Positions 25,646-34,646 of a DNA stretch of 64,000 nucleotides are shown here, piece after piece (positions within the stretch are counted from its first letter, which is position 1; every line of letters starts with the position of its first letter). The stretch comes from Paraburkholderia phenoliruptrix. GTDB lineage: Bacteria > Pseudomonadota > Gammaproteobacteria > Burkholderiales > Burkholderiaceae. The notes below the pieces were generated by a model. The model worked only from the letters and a program-made list of their open reading frames with translations. It ran no database searches and was not told where the DNA came from. Position numbers and translations under genes: made by a program. The stretch is from contig NZ_JAEUAV010000015.1 of NCBI RefSeq assembly GCF_019511605.1, positions 102,475 through 166,474 of the forward strand, given 5' to 3'.

Positions 25646-27505
25646 TCAGGTCGCGGAGACGCTCGCCCGCTCGAGCGAGCGCAGGAATTTGTCAGCTGAT
25701 TCGTACCCCACCACTCGAAGAACTTCTTTGCCCCCGCGGTCAAAGAAAATGATCCCGGGCGGTCCGAAAAGGCCGAAACGCTTCAACAGTGCCTGATCAT
25801 CAGGGTTGTTGGCGGTCACGTCGGCGCGCATTAAATTCATCTGCTTTAACTTCGCCTGGACGCGCGGGTCGCTGAAGGTGAATTTCTCCATCTCCTTGCA
25901 GCTTACGCACCAGTCCGCGTAGAAGTCGAGCATGGAGGGCCGTGGCGCCGCTTTGACGGCCTGATCGAGTTCAGCTGTCGAGCGCACCCGCTGAAACGCG
26001 AGATCCACCTGCGAGGCCGTCTGGGGCGACCCAGACTGAAGCCCGGCGCTCCCTGGCGGAACGCGCGCCGCCAGTACGGCCAGCGGTCGCAACGGGTCCG
26101 AGGAACCCGCTGCAAGCCCGACGAGGAGTACCGCTGCCCAAACGGTGAGGGCGGCGCCCAATCCGCGCCCGAGCCGCCGCCAGATCGACGCCTGCGGGAG
26201 AGGCGCCGCAAAAAATCCCAACGATGCTGCCGCGATCAACAACCAGAGCGAGCTCAACAGCATGGTAGCCGCCGCGCCGAGCACCGGCCAGACGATCCAG
26301 AGCGCCGCGGCAAGCAGCACTACGCCGAACAGTACCTTGACGCCGTCCATCCATGCGCCGGCGCGCGGCAGCAAGGTGCCGGCGCCCAGGCCGACGATCA
26401 GAAGCGGCACGCCGAGCCCGAGGCCCATCGCGAACAATGCCGCGCCCCCCAGCACCGCGTTCCCCGTATGCGCGATGAACGCGAGCACCGCAAAAAGCGG
26501 CGCAGTCATGCAGGCGCCGACCACTAAGGCGGACAGCGCGCCCATGACGGCCACGGCTGCGAACTTGCCGCCAGAGTGGCCCGCCGACGCCTGCGACACG
26601 CCATCCTGCCAGCGCTGCGGCAACGCAATATCGAAGCCGGCAATCAGCGTCAGTGCGAAAACAGTCAGCAGAATGCCGAACGTGCCCAACACCCACGGGT
26701 TCTGCAACCACGCGCCGAGACTTTGCCCCACGAGTGCGGCGGCAATGCCGAGAGCGGTGTAGACAAGCGCCATCCCGACGACATAGGCCAGCGAAAGTGC
26801 GAAACCGCGCCGACGTGTGACCCGCGCGCCTTCACCGATGATGATGGCTGAAAGAATCGGAATCATTGGGTACGAGCATGGCAACAGGCTCAGCACCATG
26901 CCTGCGACGAAGTAGAGTCCGACGATCGCGAGGAAGCCGCCGCCTTGCAGCAGCGACTGCGCATAGTCGGCGCTGGTGGCACGCTCATACCAGGGGGCGT
27001 CGCCCGCCGTGGACCGCGGTGCGGCGCCAGTACCAGCCGGCAGCAATGCCGCACCGCTCACATGGTAGACGCGCTCCATCGGTGGATAACAGATGCCGGC
27101 GTCCGCACAGCCTTGCGACGTAACAGCGAGGTCGAATCCCCCAGCCGCCTGCTTCACCGGAATCCGAATCGTCAGTTGATCGCGATACGTCTCGACGTCC
27201 TTGTTGAACGTCTGATCGAATTTGATGTGGCCCGCGGGCAATTGCGGCTCGCCGAGCGTCGCAGCGCCGTTGCGCGTCTTGAATGCGAAACGCTCGCGGT
27301 ACATGTAGTAGCCGTCCGCGATCTTGTAGGTGACATCGACTTCGCCTGGCTTTTCGGTCGCGCTGAACTTGAAGGCGACCGCAGGGTCAAGGAAGTCGTC
27401 CGCAGCACGGGCAAGCGGTGTGAACTGCGCGAGAATCAGGCAGACGGACAGGAAGAATGCGACATGCAGCGCATGGCGCACACGTCGACTGAGGCAGTTA
27501 AACAT
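25646..27505 (-). CDS. dsbD: Thiol:disulfide interchange protein DsbD
   Basis: A 619-residue inner-membrane protein that carries reducing power from cytoplasmic thioredoxin to the periplasm. After a signal peptide (ending LARA, residue 34) comes the alpha domain with Cys133 and Cys139 in GCADAGICYPP, then about eight membrane helices with the cysteines in LLPCSYPMIPI and VGACMTAPL, then a thioredoxin-like gamma domain with WCVSC (Cys533, Cys536). The ATG at 27505 gives a clean signal peptide and overlaps the end of cutA by eight bases; an ATG 13 codons upstream is possible. Export of reductant here fits the nearby System II cytochrome c maturation genes. Confidence 0.95.
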   Translation of the reverse strand: MFNCLSRRVRHALHVAFFLSVCLILAQFTPLARAADDFLDPAVAFKFSATEKPGEVDVTYKIADGYYMYRERFAFKTRNGAATLGEPQLPAGHIKFDQTFNKDVETYRDQLTIRIPVKQAAGGFDLAVTSQGCADAGICYPPMERVYHVSGAALLPAGTGAAPRSTAGDAPWYERATSADYAQSLLQGGGFLAIVGLYFVAGMVLSLLPCSYPMIPILSAIIIGEGARVTRRRGFALSLAYVVGMALVYTALGIAAALVGQSLGAWLQNPWVLGTFGILLTVFALTLIAGFDIALPQRWQDGVSQASAGHSGGKFAAVAVMGALSALVVGACMTAPLFAVLAFIAHTGNAVLGGAALFAMGLGLGVPLLIVGLGAGTLLPRAGAWMDGVKVLFGVVLLAAALWIVWPVLGAAATMLLSSLWLLIAAASLGFFAAPLPQASIWRRLGRGLGAALTVWAAVLLVGLAAGSSDPLRPLAVLAARVPPGSAGLQSGSPQTASQVDLAFQRVRSTAELDQAVKAAPRPSMLDFYADWCVSCKEMEKFTFSDPRVQAKLKQMNLMRADVTANNPDDQALLKRFGLFGPPGIIFFDRGGKEVLRVVGYESADKFLRSLERASVSAT

Positions 27506-27830
27506 GGAGCGGGCGTTGAGTTTCTGCAATGATCCACTGGCCATACGGGGCCGACGCGTCGGCTTGCCACGAGAGAATTTCAGGGGTGTCGTAGGGATGA
27601 TGCGCCTGTAGGTACTGCTCGAGCTCGCGCGCCCGCGCGGGGCTGGTCTTGAACAGTAACTGAATTTCCTGCGCCGTTTCGATCTGACCTTGCCAGTGGT
27701 AGCTCGACTGCACGGCACCGAGCTGCGTGACACATGCGCACAGGCGCGCGGCGAGCGCATCCGCGGCCAGTTTCTGTGCGACGACCGCGCCGGGCACAGT
27801 CGTCAGAAGTAGAGTCACGTTCACGCTCAC
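27498..27830 (-). CDS. cutA: CutA1 divalent-cation tolerance family protein
   Basis: A 110-residue small trimeric protein with the signature SSYHWQGQIETAQEIQLLFKTS and the C-terminal HPYDTPEILSWQ...YGQWI. The start is the GTG at 27830, with GGAG six bases upstream; the long upstream frame would run over the rplQ terminator and is rejected. The classical link to copper tolerance is not well supported mechanistically. It overlaps dsbD, the common partner, so the two are one transcript. Confidence 0.93.
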   Translation of the reverse strand: MSVNVTLLLTTVPGAVVAQKLAADALAARLCACVTQLGAVQSSYHWQGQIETAQEIQLLFKTSPARARELEQYLQAHHPYDTPEILSWQADASAPYGQWIIAETQRPLHV

Positions 27831-27975
27831 AGCAGGCTCCGGCAATACACAGTCGTATCGCACTATCGTATCACCTGCTCCGCGAGCGCCGCTCCTAGCG
27901 CGGACGCGCGCATGTGGCATTTCGCCGCCCAGCCTGCGCATGCCTGACTGCATCGCCGCTTGCTGGGCCAGAAAC

Positions 27976-28003
27976 AAAAAAGCCAGGCTATGAGCCTGGC
28001 TTT
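27976..28003 (-). terminator. Terminator at the end of the ribosomal super-operon
   Basis: AAAGCCAGGCT and AGCCTGGCTTT with a 3-base loop; on the minus strand it is followed by TTTTTTG. It lies 24 bases past rplQ. Confidence 0.9.
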
Positions 28004-28026
28004 CATGAACACTAAGCGCCGCAAGC

Positions 28027-28419
28027 TTATTCAGCTTCTTGCACTTCAACTTCTTCAACTTCCGGACGGTCGAGCAGTTCGACGAGCGCCATCGGCGCGT
28101 TGTCGCCAACTCGGAAGCCGAACTTCAGCACGCGCAGGTAGCCACCCGGACGGGTAGCGTAACGCGGGCCGAGCACTTCGAACAGCTTCGTGACCGAGTC
28201 ACGATCGCGCAGGCGGTTGAAAGCCAGACGACGATTTGCCAGCGACGGCTTCTTGCCGAGCGTGATCAGCGGCTCGACAACCTTGCGGAGTTCTTTCGCC
28301 TTGGGCAGCGTGGTCTTGATGACTTCGTGCTCAATCAGCGAGTTAGACATGTTACGGAGCATTGCCAGACGGTGGCTGCTCGTGCGGTTCAGTTTCCGCA
28401 GACCATGACGGTGACGCAT
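28027..28419 (-). CDS. rplQ: Large-subunit ribosomal protein bL17
   Basis: A 130-residue protein starting MRHRHGLRKLNRTSSHR, the diagnostic L17 N-terminus, with an acidic C-terminal tail (EVEEVEVQEAE). It lies near the exit tunnel of the 50S subunit. It is the last gene of the alpha block, separated from rpoA by about 180 bases that hold a strong hairpin. Confidence 0.98.
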   Translation of the reverse strand: MRHRHGLRKLNRTSSHRLAMLRNMSNSLIEHEVIKTTLPKAKELRKVVEPLITLGKKPSLANRRLAFNRLRDRDSVTKLFEVLGPRYATRPGGYLRVLKFGFRVGDNAPMALVELLDRPEVEEVEVQEAE

Positions 28420-28526
28420 GTTAATTCCTTCGATTCAAAGTTTTGGTCCAGCTCTTCTATCGCACTTCTTCCACCCGAGGTTTTACCTGGACGGAGCGAG
28501 CGCACGGGCCGGTAGTGAAAAAAGAC

Positions 28527-28559
28527 AAGACGCGGATTTTAAAGGAAAATCCGCGTCTT
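28527..28559 (-). promoter_or_regulatory. Perfect 14-bp hairpin in the rpoA-rplQ spacer (attenuator and/or promoter)
   Basis: AAGACGCGGATTTT and AAAATCCGCGTCTT enclose AAAGG. On the minus strand the distal arm is followed by GTCTTTTTTC, resembling a leaky terminator between rpoA and rplQ. TAAAAT (28536-28541) with CTGGCA 18 bases upstream is a weak promoter overlapping the hairpin. Confidence 0.55.
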
Positions 28560-28600
28560 TGCCAGTGCAGCGGCGAGTCCCGCCACGGCTGACTGCTGGC

Positions 28601-29578
28601 TTACTTGTCCAGCCCTGCGGGCGGCCAGTTCTCCAGCTTCATGCCAAGCGTCAGACCACGCGACGCCAGTACTTCCTTGATTTCGTTCAGCGACTTGCGG
28701 CCGAGGTTCGGCGTCTTGAGCAGTTCGTTTTCGGTACGCTGGATCAGATCGCCGATGTAGTAGATGTTCTCGGCCTTCAGGCAGTTCGCGGAACGAACCG
28801 TCAGTTCGAGGTCATCGACCGGACGCAGCAGGATCGGATCGATCTGCGGCGCGCGCGACGGTGCTTCAGCCGTCGCTTCGGTGCCTTCCAGTGCAGCGAA
28901 CACCGACAGTTGGTCCACCAGAATTCGAGCCGATTGACGGATCGCTTCTTCAGGCGAAATCACACCGTTGGTTTCAATGTTCATCACGAGCTTGTCGAGG
29001 TCGGTACGCTGTTCGACACGCGCGCTTTCCACAGCGTAGCTCACGCGGCGAACCGGCGAGAACGACGCGTCCAGCACGATACGGCCGATGATCTTGGCCG
29101 ATTCCTCGCCGTAACGACGCACGTTGCCCGGCACGTAGCCGCGGCCCTTTTCAACCTTGATCTGAACGTCGAGCTTGCCGCCTTTCGACAGATGCGCGAT
29201 CACGTGATCAGGGTTGATCACTTCACAATCGTGCGCCAGTTCAATATCGCCGGCGGTAACCACGCCTTCGCCTTCCTTGCGCAGCGTAACCGTCACTTCG
29301 TCACGGTTATGCAGCTTGAACACCACGCCCTTCAGGTTCAACAACAGGTTGACCACATCCTCTTGCACACCGTCGAGCGTCGAATACTCATGTACGACGC
29401 CTGCGATCGTCACTTCGGTCGGCGCATAGCCGATCATGGACGACAGCAGCACGCGCCGGAGCGCGTTACCCAAGGTGTGGCCGTAACCGCGTTCAAACGG
29501 TTCCATGACCACTTTCGCGTGGCTTTCGCCCAGCGATTCAACTGCGATGATCTTGGGCTTCAACAAACTGGTTTGCAT
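28601..29578 (-). CDS. rpoA: RNA polymerase alpha subunit
   Basis: A 325-residue alpha subunit that dimerises to nucleate core assembly. The N-terminal domain has [23 protein letters not shown]; the C-terminal domain has the promoter UP-element/activator helix region [22 protein letters not shown]. Start ATG at 29578 with AAGGA upstream; the preceding in-frame residues lack similarity. It lies between rpsD and rplQ as in E. coli. Confidence 0.98.
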
Positions 29579-29701
29579 AGGTTTTCCTTTCCAATACCCT
29601 CGGCTCGTTACACCGATAAGGCTGACCGGTAACAACCTGAAAATAAACAGCCGAGACGCCCCCTTGCGCAACGCAACGGGGTGCCCCGGCCGTTGATCCG
29701 A

Positions 29702-30325
29702 TTACCGCGAATACAATTCGACGATCAGGCTTTCGTTGATATCGCCAGCGATGTCGCTGCGCTCCGGCTTCTGCTTGAACGTGCCTTCGAACTTCTTCGA
29801 ATCGACCGAAACCCAGCTCGGCATGCCGCCTTGCTCAGCCAGCGACAGCGCTTCGAGAATACGCGCCTGCTTCTTCGACTGTTCGCGCACTGCGACAACG
29901 TCGCCTGCCTTCACTTGCATCGACGGAATGTTCGAGACGACGCCGTTCACCATGATCGCCTTGTGGCTCACGAGCTGACGCGCTTCAGCGCGCGTCGAAC
30001 CGAAGCCCATGCGATACACGACGTTGTCCAGACGCGACTCGAGCAGTTGCAGCAGGTTTTCACCCGTGTTGCCCTTCAGGCGGTCGGCTTCAGCGAAGTA
30101 ACGGCGGAATTGACGCTCCAGCACACCGTAGATGCGCTTCACTTTTTGCTTTTCACGCAACTGCGTGCCGTAGTCGGACGTACGTGCACCCGAAGTGCGG
30201 CCATGCTGGCCAGGCTTGCTGTCAAGCTTGCACTTGTCAGCGAGCGAACGACGGGCGCTCTTCAGGAAGAGGTCAGTGCCTTCACGGCGGGACAGCTTGG
30301 CCTTAGGGCCGATATAACGTGCCAC
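29702..30325 (-). CDS. rpsD: Small-subunit ribosomal protein uS4
   Basis: A 207-residue primary 16S-binding protein of the 30S body. MARYIGPKAKLSRREG is the S4 start; the S4 RNA-binding domain begins SRLDNVVYRMGFGSTRAEARQLV. The N-terminus lacks the four-cysteine zinc site of some S4 forms. In E. coli S4 represses the alpha operon; the structured leader upstream could be such a site, but this is not shown. Confidence 0.98.
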   Translation of the reverse strand: MARYIGPKAKLSRREGTDLFLKSARRSLADKCKLDSKPGQHGRTSGARTSDYGTQLREKQKVKRIYGVLERQFRRYFAEADRLKGNTGENLLQLLESRLDNVVYRMGFGSTRAEARQLVSHKAIMVNGVVSNIPSMQVKAGDVVAVREQSKKQARILEALSLAEQGGMPSWVSVDSKKFEGTFKQKPERSDIAGDINESLIVELYSR

Positions 30326-30425
30326 GTTGATTCCTTCGTTGATTAGTCACGCGACTGCGGGCAATCGCGCTAGTCCGAGCCCTTTGGGTCGAACGGTGGG
30401 CTTAGTCAGTTCAATAGCGCAAGCA

Positions 30426-30463
30426 GCCTGTTTCGCCGGGTACTTGATCCGGCGGCAACAGGC
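30426..30463 (-). promoter_or_regulatory. Stem-loop in the rpsK-rpsD spacer
   Basis: GCCTGTT pairs with AACAGGC and an inner CGCCGG pairs with CCGGCG around ATCAAGTA (minus-strand reading), about 100 bases upstream of rpsD in an otherwise unusually long 156-base spacer. No T-run follows. Possible processing or S4-regulation site; function unknown. Confidence 0.4.
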
Positions 30464-30481
30464 GCTAGCGAAAACAGCGTC

Positions 30482-30886
30482 TTAGATGCGACGACGCTTC
30501 GGCGGACGGCAGCCGTTGTGCGGGACCGGGGTCACGTCGGAGATCGCGGTGATCTTGATGCCAAGACCATGCAACGCGCGCACCGCCGACTCACGGCCAG
30601 GACCGGGGCCCTTGATCCGCACTTCGAGGTTCTTCACGCCGTATTCCATCGCCACGCGACCAGCCGATTCGGCGGCCACCTGAGCTGCAAACGGCGTCGA
30701 CTTACGCGAGCCCTTGAAGCCCTGACCACCCGACGTTGCCCAAGCAAGTGCATTGCCTTGACGATCGGTGATCGTGATGATGGTGTTGTTGAACGACGCG
30801 TGAACGTGAACCACGCCCTCGGCGACGTTCTTCTTGACCTTCTTGCGAACGCGTTGCGCCGCGGAGTTGTTCGAAGCCTTAGCCAT
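30482..30886 (-). CDS. rpsK: Small-subunit ribosomal protein uS11
   Basis: A 134-residue platform protein of the 30S subunit. Segments VHASFNNTIITITDRQGNALAW and GPGPGRESAVRAL are diagnostic, ending in the basic PPKRRRI. It follows rpsM by 28 bases in the alpha block. Confidence 0.98.
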   Translation of the reverse strand: MAKASNNSAAQRVRKKVKKNVAEGVVHVHASFNNTIITITDRQGNALAWATSGGQGFKGSRKSTPFAAQVAAESAGRVAMEYGVKNLEVRIKGPGPGRESAVRALHGLGIKITAISDVTPVPHNGCRPPKRRRI

Positions 30887-30914
30887 TACGTTTTCCTGTA
30901 ACTGTCAGTTCCGC

Positions 30915-31280
30915 TTACTTCTTCAGCGATTGCGCTGCACGACGCGGACCCTTGCGCGTACGGGCATTCGTACGCGTGCGTTGGCCGCGCAGGGGCAAGC
31001 CCTTACGATGCCGCACACCACGGTAGCAGCCGAGGTCCATCAGGCGCTTGATGTTCATCGTCGTTTCACGGCGCAGATCGCCTTCAACGATGAACTTGCC
31101 GACTTCTTCACGCAGCTTTTCGAGGTCTGCGTCGTTCAGGTCTTTGACCTTCTTCGAAAATGCCACACCAGCAGCGACGCAAATGTCGCGCGAGCGCGTG
31201 CGGCCGATACCGTAAATAGCCGTCAGGCCGATTTCAGTATGCTGGTGATTCGGGATGTTAACCCCTGCGATACGAGCCAT
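30915..31280 (-). CDS. rpsM: Small-subunit ribosomal protein uS13
   Basis: A 121-residue protein of the 30S head contacting the P-site tRNA and the 50S subunit. It starts [13 protein letters not shown] and has [20 protein letters not shown] and [14 protein letters not shown]. First gene of the alpha block, 41 bases after rpmJ, with no clear promoter between. Confidence 0.98.
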
Positions 31281-31321
31281 TGTTTTTCCTCAAACAAAAA
31301 GCGCAAGCAAAAGCGCGGCGT

Positions 31322-31438
31322 TCAGCCTTGACGCTGTTTGTGGCGCGGATCAGAGCTGCAAATCACGCGCACAACGCCTTTGCGCTTGATGATCTTGCAA
31401 TTGCGGCAAATGCGCTTAACCGATGCCATCACTTTCAT
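31322..31438 (-). CDS. rpmJ: Large-subunit ribosomal protein bL36 (zinc-binding type)
   Basis: A 38-residue protein, [15 protein letters not shown] at its start and DPRHKQRQG at its end. The zinc ribbon ligands Cys11, Cys14, Cys27 and His33 are all present, so this is the zinc-containing form. It lies between infA and rpsM, the standard place at the end of spc. Confidence 0.97.
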
Positions 31439-31458
31439 GATATTACCCTTTTTTCAAA

Positions 31459-31677
31459 TCACTTCGCCCGGAACACGATCCGCGCACGCGACAGATCGTA
31501 AGGCGTCAATTCAACCGTCACCTTGTCGCCCGGCAGGATTCGGATGTAATGCATCCGCATCTTGCCGGATATGTGTCCCAATACGACATGGCCGTTTTCC
31601 AGCTTCACCCTGAAGGTAGCGTTAGGCAGGTTTTCGATGACTTCACCCTGCATCTGGATAACATCGTCTTTGGCCAT
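31459..31677 (-). CDS. infA: Translation initiation factor IF-1
   Basis: A 72-residue S1-like OB-fold protein that occupies the ribosomal A site during initiation. It has MAKDDVIQMQGEVIENLPNA and GKMRMHYIRILPGD. Start ATG at 31677 with AAAGGA just upstream; the longer frame starts inside secY. Its placement between secY and rpmJ is typical of betaproteobacteria, whereas in E. coli infA lies elsewhere. Confidence 0.97.
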   Translation of the reverse strand: MAKDDVIQMQGEVIENLPNATFRVKLENGHVVLGHISGKMRMHYIRILPGDKVTVELTPYDLSRARIVFRAK

Positions 31678-31685
31678 AAGTCCTT

Positions 31686-33032
31686 TCAACGCATCGGGAC
31701 GCCGCCGCCTTTGAAATTAGCTTTCTTCAGCAGCGATTCATACTGTTGCGACATAACGTACGACTGCACCTGCGCCATGAAGTCCATTGTGACGACGACA
31801 ATGATCAGCAGCGACGTTCCACCAAAATAAAACGGCACGTTCCAGCGCAGCACCAGAAACTCGGGCAGCAGGCAAACAAACACGATGTAGATCGCACCGG
31901 CCAGCGTCAGACGCGTGAGGATGCGGTCGATATATCGTGCCGTTTGATCGCCCGGGCGGATGCCAGGAACGAAAGCGCCACTCTTTTTCAGGTTGTCGGC
32001 CGTCTCTCTGCTGTTGAACACCAAAGCGGTGTAGAAAAAACAGAAGAAAACGATCGCCAACGCGTACAGCAACACGTACACGGGCTGACCGGGCTTGAGG
32101 GCTTCGGCCACATTGTGCAGCGTGTCTGCGAACCAGCTGGTGCGCGACCCCGAACTGAACCAGTTCAGGATGGTTGCCGGGAAGAGAATGATCGACGACG
32201 CAAAGATCGGCGGAATCACGCCCGACATGTTCAACTTCAGCGGCAGGTGCGAAGACTGACCGCCGTAAATCTTGTTACCGACTTGCCGCTTGGCGTAGTT
32301 CACAAGAATCTTGCGCTGGCCGCGTTCGATGAACACCACCAGATACGTCACAGCAGCAATCAGCGCGACGACTATGATCGCCGAGATGATGCTCATCGAG
32401 CCGGTTCGCACCAGTTCGAAAAGACCACCGATCGCGTTCGGGAAACCCGCTGCAATACCGCCGAAAATGATGATCGAGATACCGTTGCCAAGCCCGCGCT
32501 CCGTGATCTGCTCACCCAGCCACATCAGGAACATCGTGCCGGTCACCAGCGTCACGACCGTCGTCAACCGAAACACCATTCCCGGATCGATCACCAGAGC
32601 CGGCTGATTCTCCAAGGCCACGGCGATGCCGAATGCCTGGAACGTCGCCAGCAGGACCGTGAAGATCCGCGTGTACTGCGTGATCTTGCGCTGACCTGCC
32701 TGCCCTTCCTTCTTCAGCGCTTCGAGCTGCGGCGAAACAATTGCCAGCAGCTGCATGATGATCGATGCCGAAATGTAAGGCATGATCCCAAGCGCGAAGA
32801 TCGTGAACCGCGAAAGCGCGCCACCCGAGAACATGTTGAACATGCCAAGGATGCCGCCCGACTGGCTTTGGAACAACTTCGCCAGCTGGTCCGGGTCGAT
32901 ACCCGGCACCGGAATGTGCGCGCCGATACGGTAGACGATCAGCGCCAGCAGCAAAAACACTGCTCGCCGACGCAGATCGCCGAACTTCGCCGCGCTGCGA
33001 CCGGGTTTTGCGAGACTCGGGCTGTTAGCCAA
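31686..33032 (-). CDS. secY: Protein translocase subunit SecY
   Basis: A 448-residue, ten-helix channel of the Sec translocon. The plug and gate regions are seen in HIPVPGIDPDQLAKLF and FALGIMPYISASIIMQLL; the cytosolic loops carry ERGQRKILVNYAKRQVG and GIRPGDQTARYI. The start is a TTG at 33032 (leading to LANSPSLAKPG), supported by GGAGAAGG upstream and by family length; the upstream ATG frame lacks such a site. Confidence 0.97.
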   Translation of the reverse strand: MANSPSLAKPGRSAAKFGDLRRRAVFLLLALIVYRIGAHIPVPGIDPDQLAKLFQSQSGGILGMFNMFSGGALSRFTIFALGIMPYISASIIMQLLAIVSPQLEALKKEGQAGQRKITQYTRIFTVLLATFQAFGIAVALENQPALVIDPGMVFRLTTVVTLVTGTMFLMWLGEQITERGLGNGISIIIFGGIAAGFPNAIGGLFELVRTGSMSIISAIIVVALIAAVTYLVVFIERGQRKILVNYAKRQVGNKIYGGQSSHLPLKLNMSGVIPPIFASSIILFPATILNWFSSGSRTSWFADTLHNVAEALKPGQPVYVLLYALAIVFFCFFYTALVFNSRETADNLKKSGAFVPGIRPGDQTARYIDRILTRLTLAGAIYIVFVCLLPEFLVLRWNVPFYFGGTSLLIIVVVTMDFMAQVQSYVMSQQYESLLKKANFKGGGVPMR

Positions 33033-33078
33033 GTACCTTCTCCGATGCAAATGCTAGTGACGGCAAATAACTTGCACG

Positions 33079-33513
33079 TTACTCGGCAAAAGAGCCGCCG
33101 GCTGCTTCAATCGCAGCACGCGCACCCTTCGTCGCACCCAGACCCTTCACAACGATCTTGCGCTTCAGCTCGCCCGTCGCGATGATCTTGGCGCTCTTGA
33201 TCAGCTCGCCGACCAGACCGGCTTGCTTCAGAGCCAGCAGATCGACTTCGTCGACCGGCAGCTTTTCCAGATCCGAGAGACGCACTTCACCAACGAATTC
33301 CTTCGTCAGCGAGGTGAAGCCACGCTTGGGCAGGCGACGTTGCAGCGGCATTTGACCGCCTTCAAAGCCAACCTTGTGAAAGCCGCCCGAACGCGACTTC
33401 TGACCCTTGTGACCACGGCCAGCGGTCTTGCCGAGGCCGGAGCCGATACCGCGACCAACGCGACGCTTTGCGTGCTTCGCGCCTTCAGCCGGCTTCAGGT
33501 TATTCAATTCCAT
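33079..33513 (-). CDS. rplO: Large-subunit ribosomal protein uL15
   Basis: A 144-residue 50S protein starting MELNNLKPAEGAKHAKRRVG, with the glycine-rich GRGHKGQKSRSGG loop that penetrates 23S rRNA. Start ATG at 33513 has AAGGAG upstream. It precedes secY by 46 bases. Confidence 0.98.
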   Translation of the reverse strand: MELNNLKPAEGAKHAKRRVGRGIGSGLGKTAGRGHKGQKSRSGGFHKVGFEGGQMPLQRRLPKRGFTSLTKEFVGEVRLSDLEKLPVDEVDLLALKQAGLVGELIKSAKIIATGELKRKIVVKGLGATKGARAAIEAAGGSFAE

Positions 33514-33542
33514 TATCAACTCCTTGAGTCCTGGTCAGCCGC

Positions 33543-33725
33543 TTAGCTGATGACCTTAACGAGGTACGAAACCTTGTTGATCATGCCGCGCACGGCCGGC
33601 GTGTCCTGCAACTCGCTAACCGAGTTGAGTCGGCGCAGGCCCAAGCCACGCACCGTTGCACGATGCGTATCACGGGTGCCGATCAGGCTCTTGACGAGCT
33701 GGACCTTGACAGTTTTTTCAGACAT
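33543..33725 (-). CDS. rpmD: Large-subunit ribosomal protein uL30
   Basis: A 60-residue protein, MSEKTVKVQLVKSLIGTRDT at its start and RGMINKVSYLVKV near its end; uL30 matches by length and sequence. The true ATG is at 33725, ten bases after the rpsE stop; a longer reading frame through rpsE is not real. Confidence 0.97.
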   Translation of the reverse strand: MSEKTVKVQLVKSLIGTRDTHRATVRGLGLRRLNSVSELQDTPAVRGMINKVSYLVKVIS

Positions 33726-33735
33726 GGTGTCCACC

Positions 33736-34254
33736 TTAGCCCAGAATATCTTCGACGGACTTGCCGCGCTTCGCCGCGATATCGCCCGGGGTGGACTGCT
33801 TGCGCAGACCGTCGAGCGTTGCACGAACGAGGTTGTACGGGTTCGTCGAACCGTGGCTCTTGGCCACAACGTTCTGCACGCCCATCACGTCGAACACTGC
33901 GCGCATCGGACCACCAGCGATCACACCGGTACCGTCCTTCGCCGGAGCGAGGAGAACCATCGATGCGCCGTGCTTGCCGTGCACTTCGTGTTGCAGGGTA
34001 CCGTTCTTCAGCGGCACCTTGAACATGTTGCGGCGAGCCTGTTCCATCGCCTTCTGGACAGCGACCGGCACTTCCTTCGCCTTGCCCTTGCCCATACCGA
34101 CGCGGCCATCACCGTCGCCAACCACGGTCAGCGCGGCGAAGCCGAGAATACGGCCACCCTTCACGACCTTGGTCACGCGGTTGACCGAAATCATCTTTTC
34201 GCGCAGGCCGTCGTCGCGTTCGTCAGCCTGAACTTTCGCTTGCATCTTTGCCAT
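33736..34254 (-). CDS. rpsE: Small-subunit ribosomal protein uS5
   Basis: A 172-residue 30S protein important for decoding fidelity. The N-terminal double-stranded RNA-binding fold has VNRVTKVVKGGRILGFAAL and GDGDGRVGMGKGKAKEVP; the second domain has GGPMRAVFDVMGVQNVVAKS. The loop VKGGR corresponds to the classical spectinomycin-site region and looks wild type. Confidence 0.98.
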   Translation of the reverse strand: MAKMQAKVQADERDDGLREKMISVNRVTKVVKGGRILGFAALTVVGDGDGRVGMGKGKAKEVPVAVQKAMEQARRNMFKVPLKNGTLQHEVHGKHGASMVLLAPAKDGTGVIAGGPMRAVFDVMGVQNVVAKSHGSTNPYNLVRATLDGLRKQSTPGDIAAKRGKSVEDILG

Positions 34255-34268
34255 GACGAATTCTTCCC

Positions 34269-34634
34269 TTAGAACTTGAGTCCGGCTTCGCGCGCCGCAT
34301 CAGCCAGCGCTTTCACGCGGCCGTGGTAACGGAAACCCGAACGGTCGAAGGCGACGGATTCGATGCCGGCAGCCTTAGCCTTTTCTGCAATGCGCTTGCC
34401 GATCAGCGTAGCAGCGGCGACGTTGCCGCCCTTGCCAGTTTGGTCGGCGAGTTGCGCACGCACTTCGGCCTCGAGCGTCGAAGCGCTGGCGAGCACCTTG
34501 GTGCCGCACGGCGAGAACACTTGCGCATAGATGTGCGTGTTCGTGCGATGCACGGCGAGACGCGCGACCTGCAGCTCAGCGATCTTGATACGCGTCTGAC
34601 GAGCGCGGCGCAGGCGAGATTGAGTCTTATCCAT
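34269..34634 (-). CDS. rplR: Large-subunit ribosomal protein uL18
   Basis: A 121-residue 5S rRNA-binding protein with a basic N-terminus (KTQSRLRRARQTRIKI) and the domain RLAVHRTNTHIYAQV to FDRSGFRYHGRVKALADAAREAGL. With L5 and L25 it builds the central protuberance. Confidence 0.98.
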   Translation of the reverse strand: MDKTQSRLRRARQTRIKIAELQVARLAVHRTNTHIYAQVFSPCGTKVLASASTLEAEVRAQLADQTGKGGNVAAATLIGKRIAEKAKAAGIESVAFDRSGFRYHGRVKALADAAREAGLKF

Positions 34635-34646
34635 GATTGCGCACCC

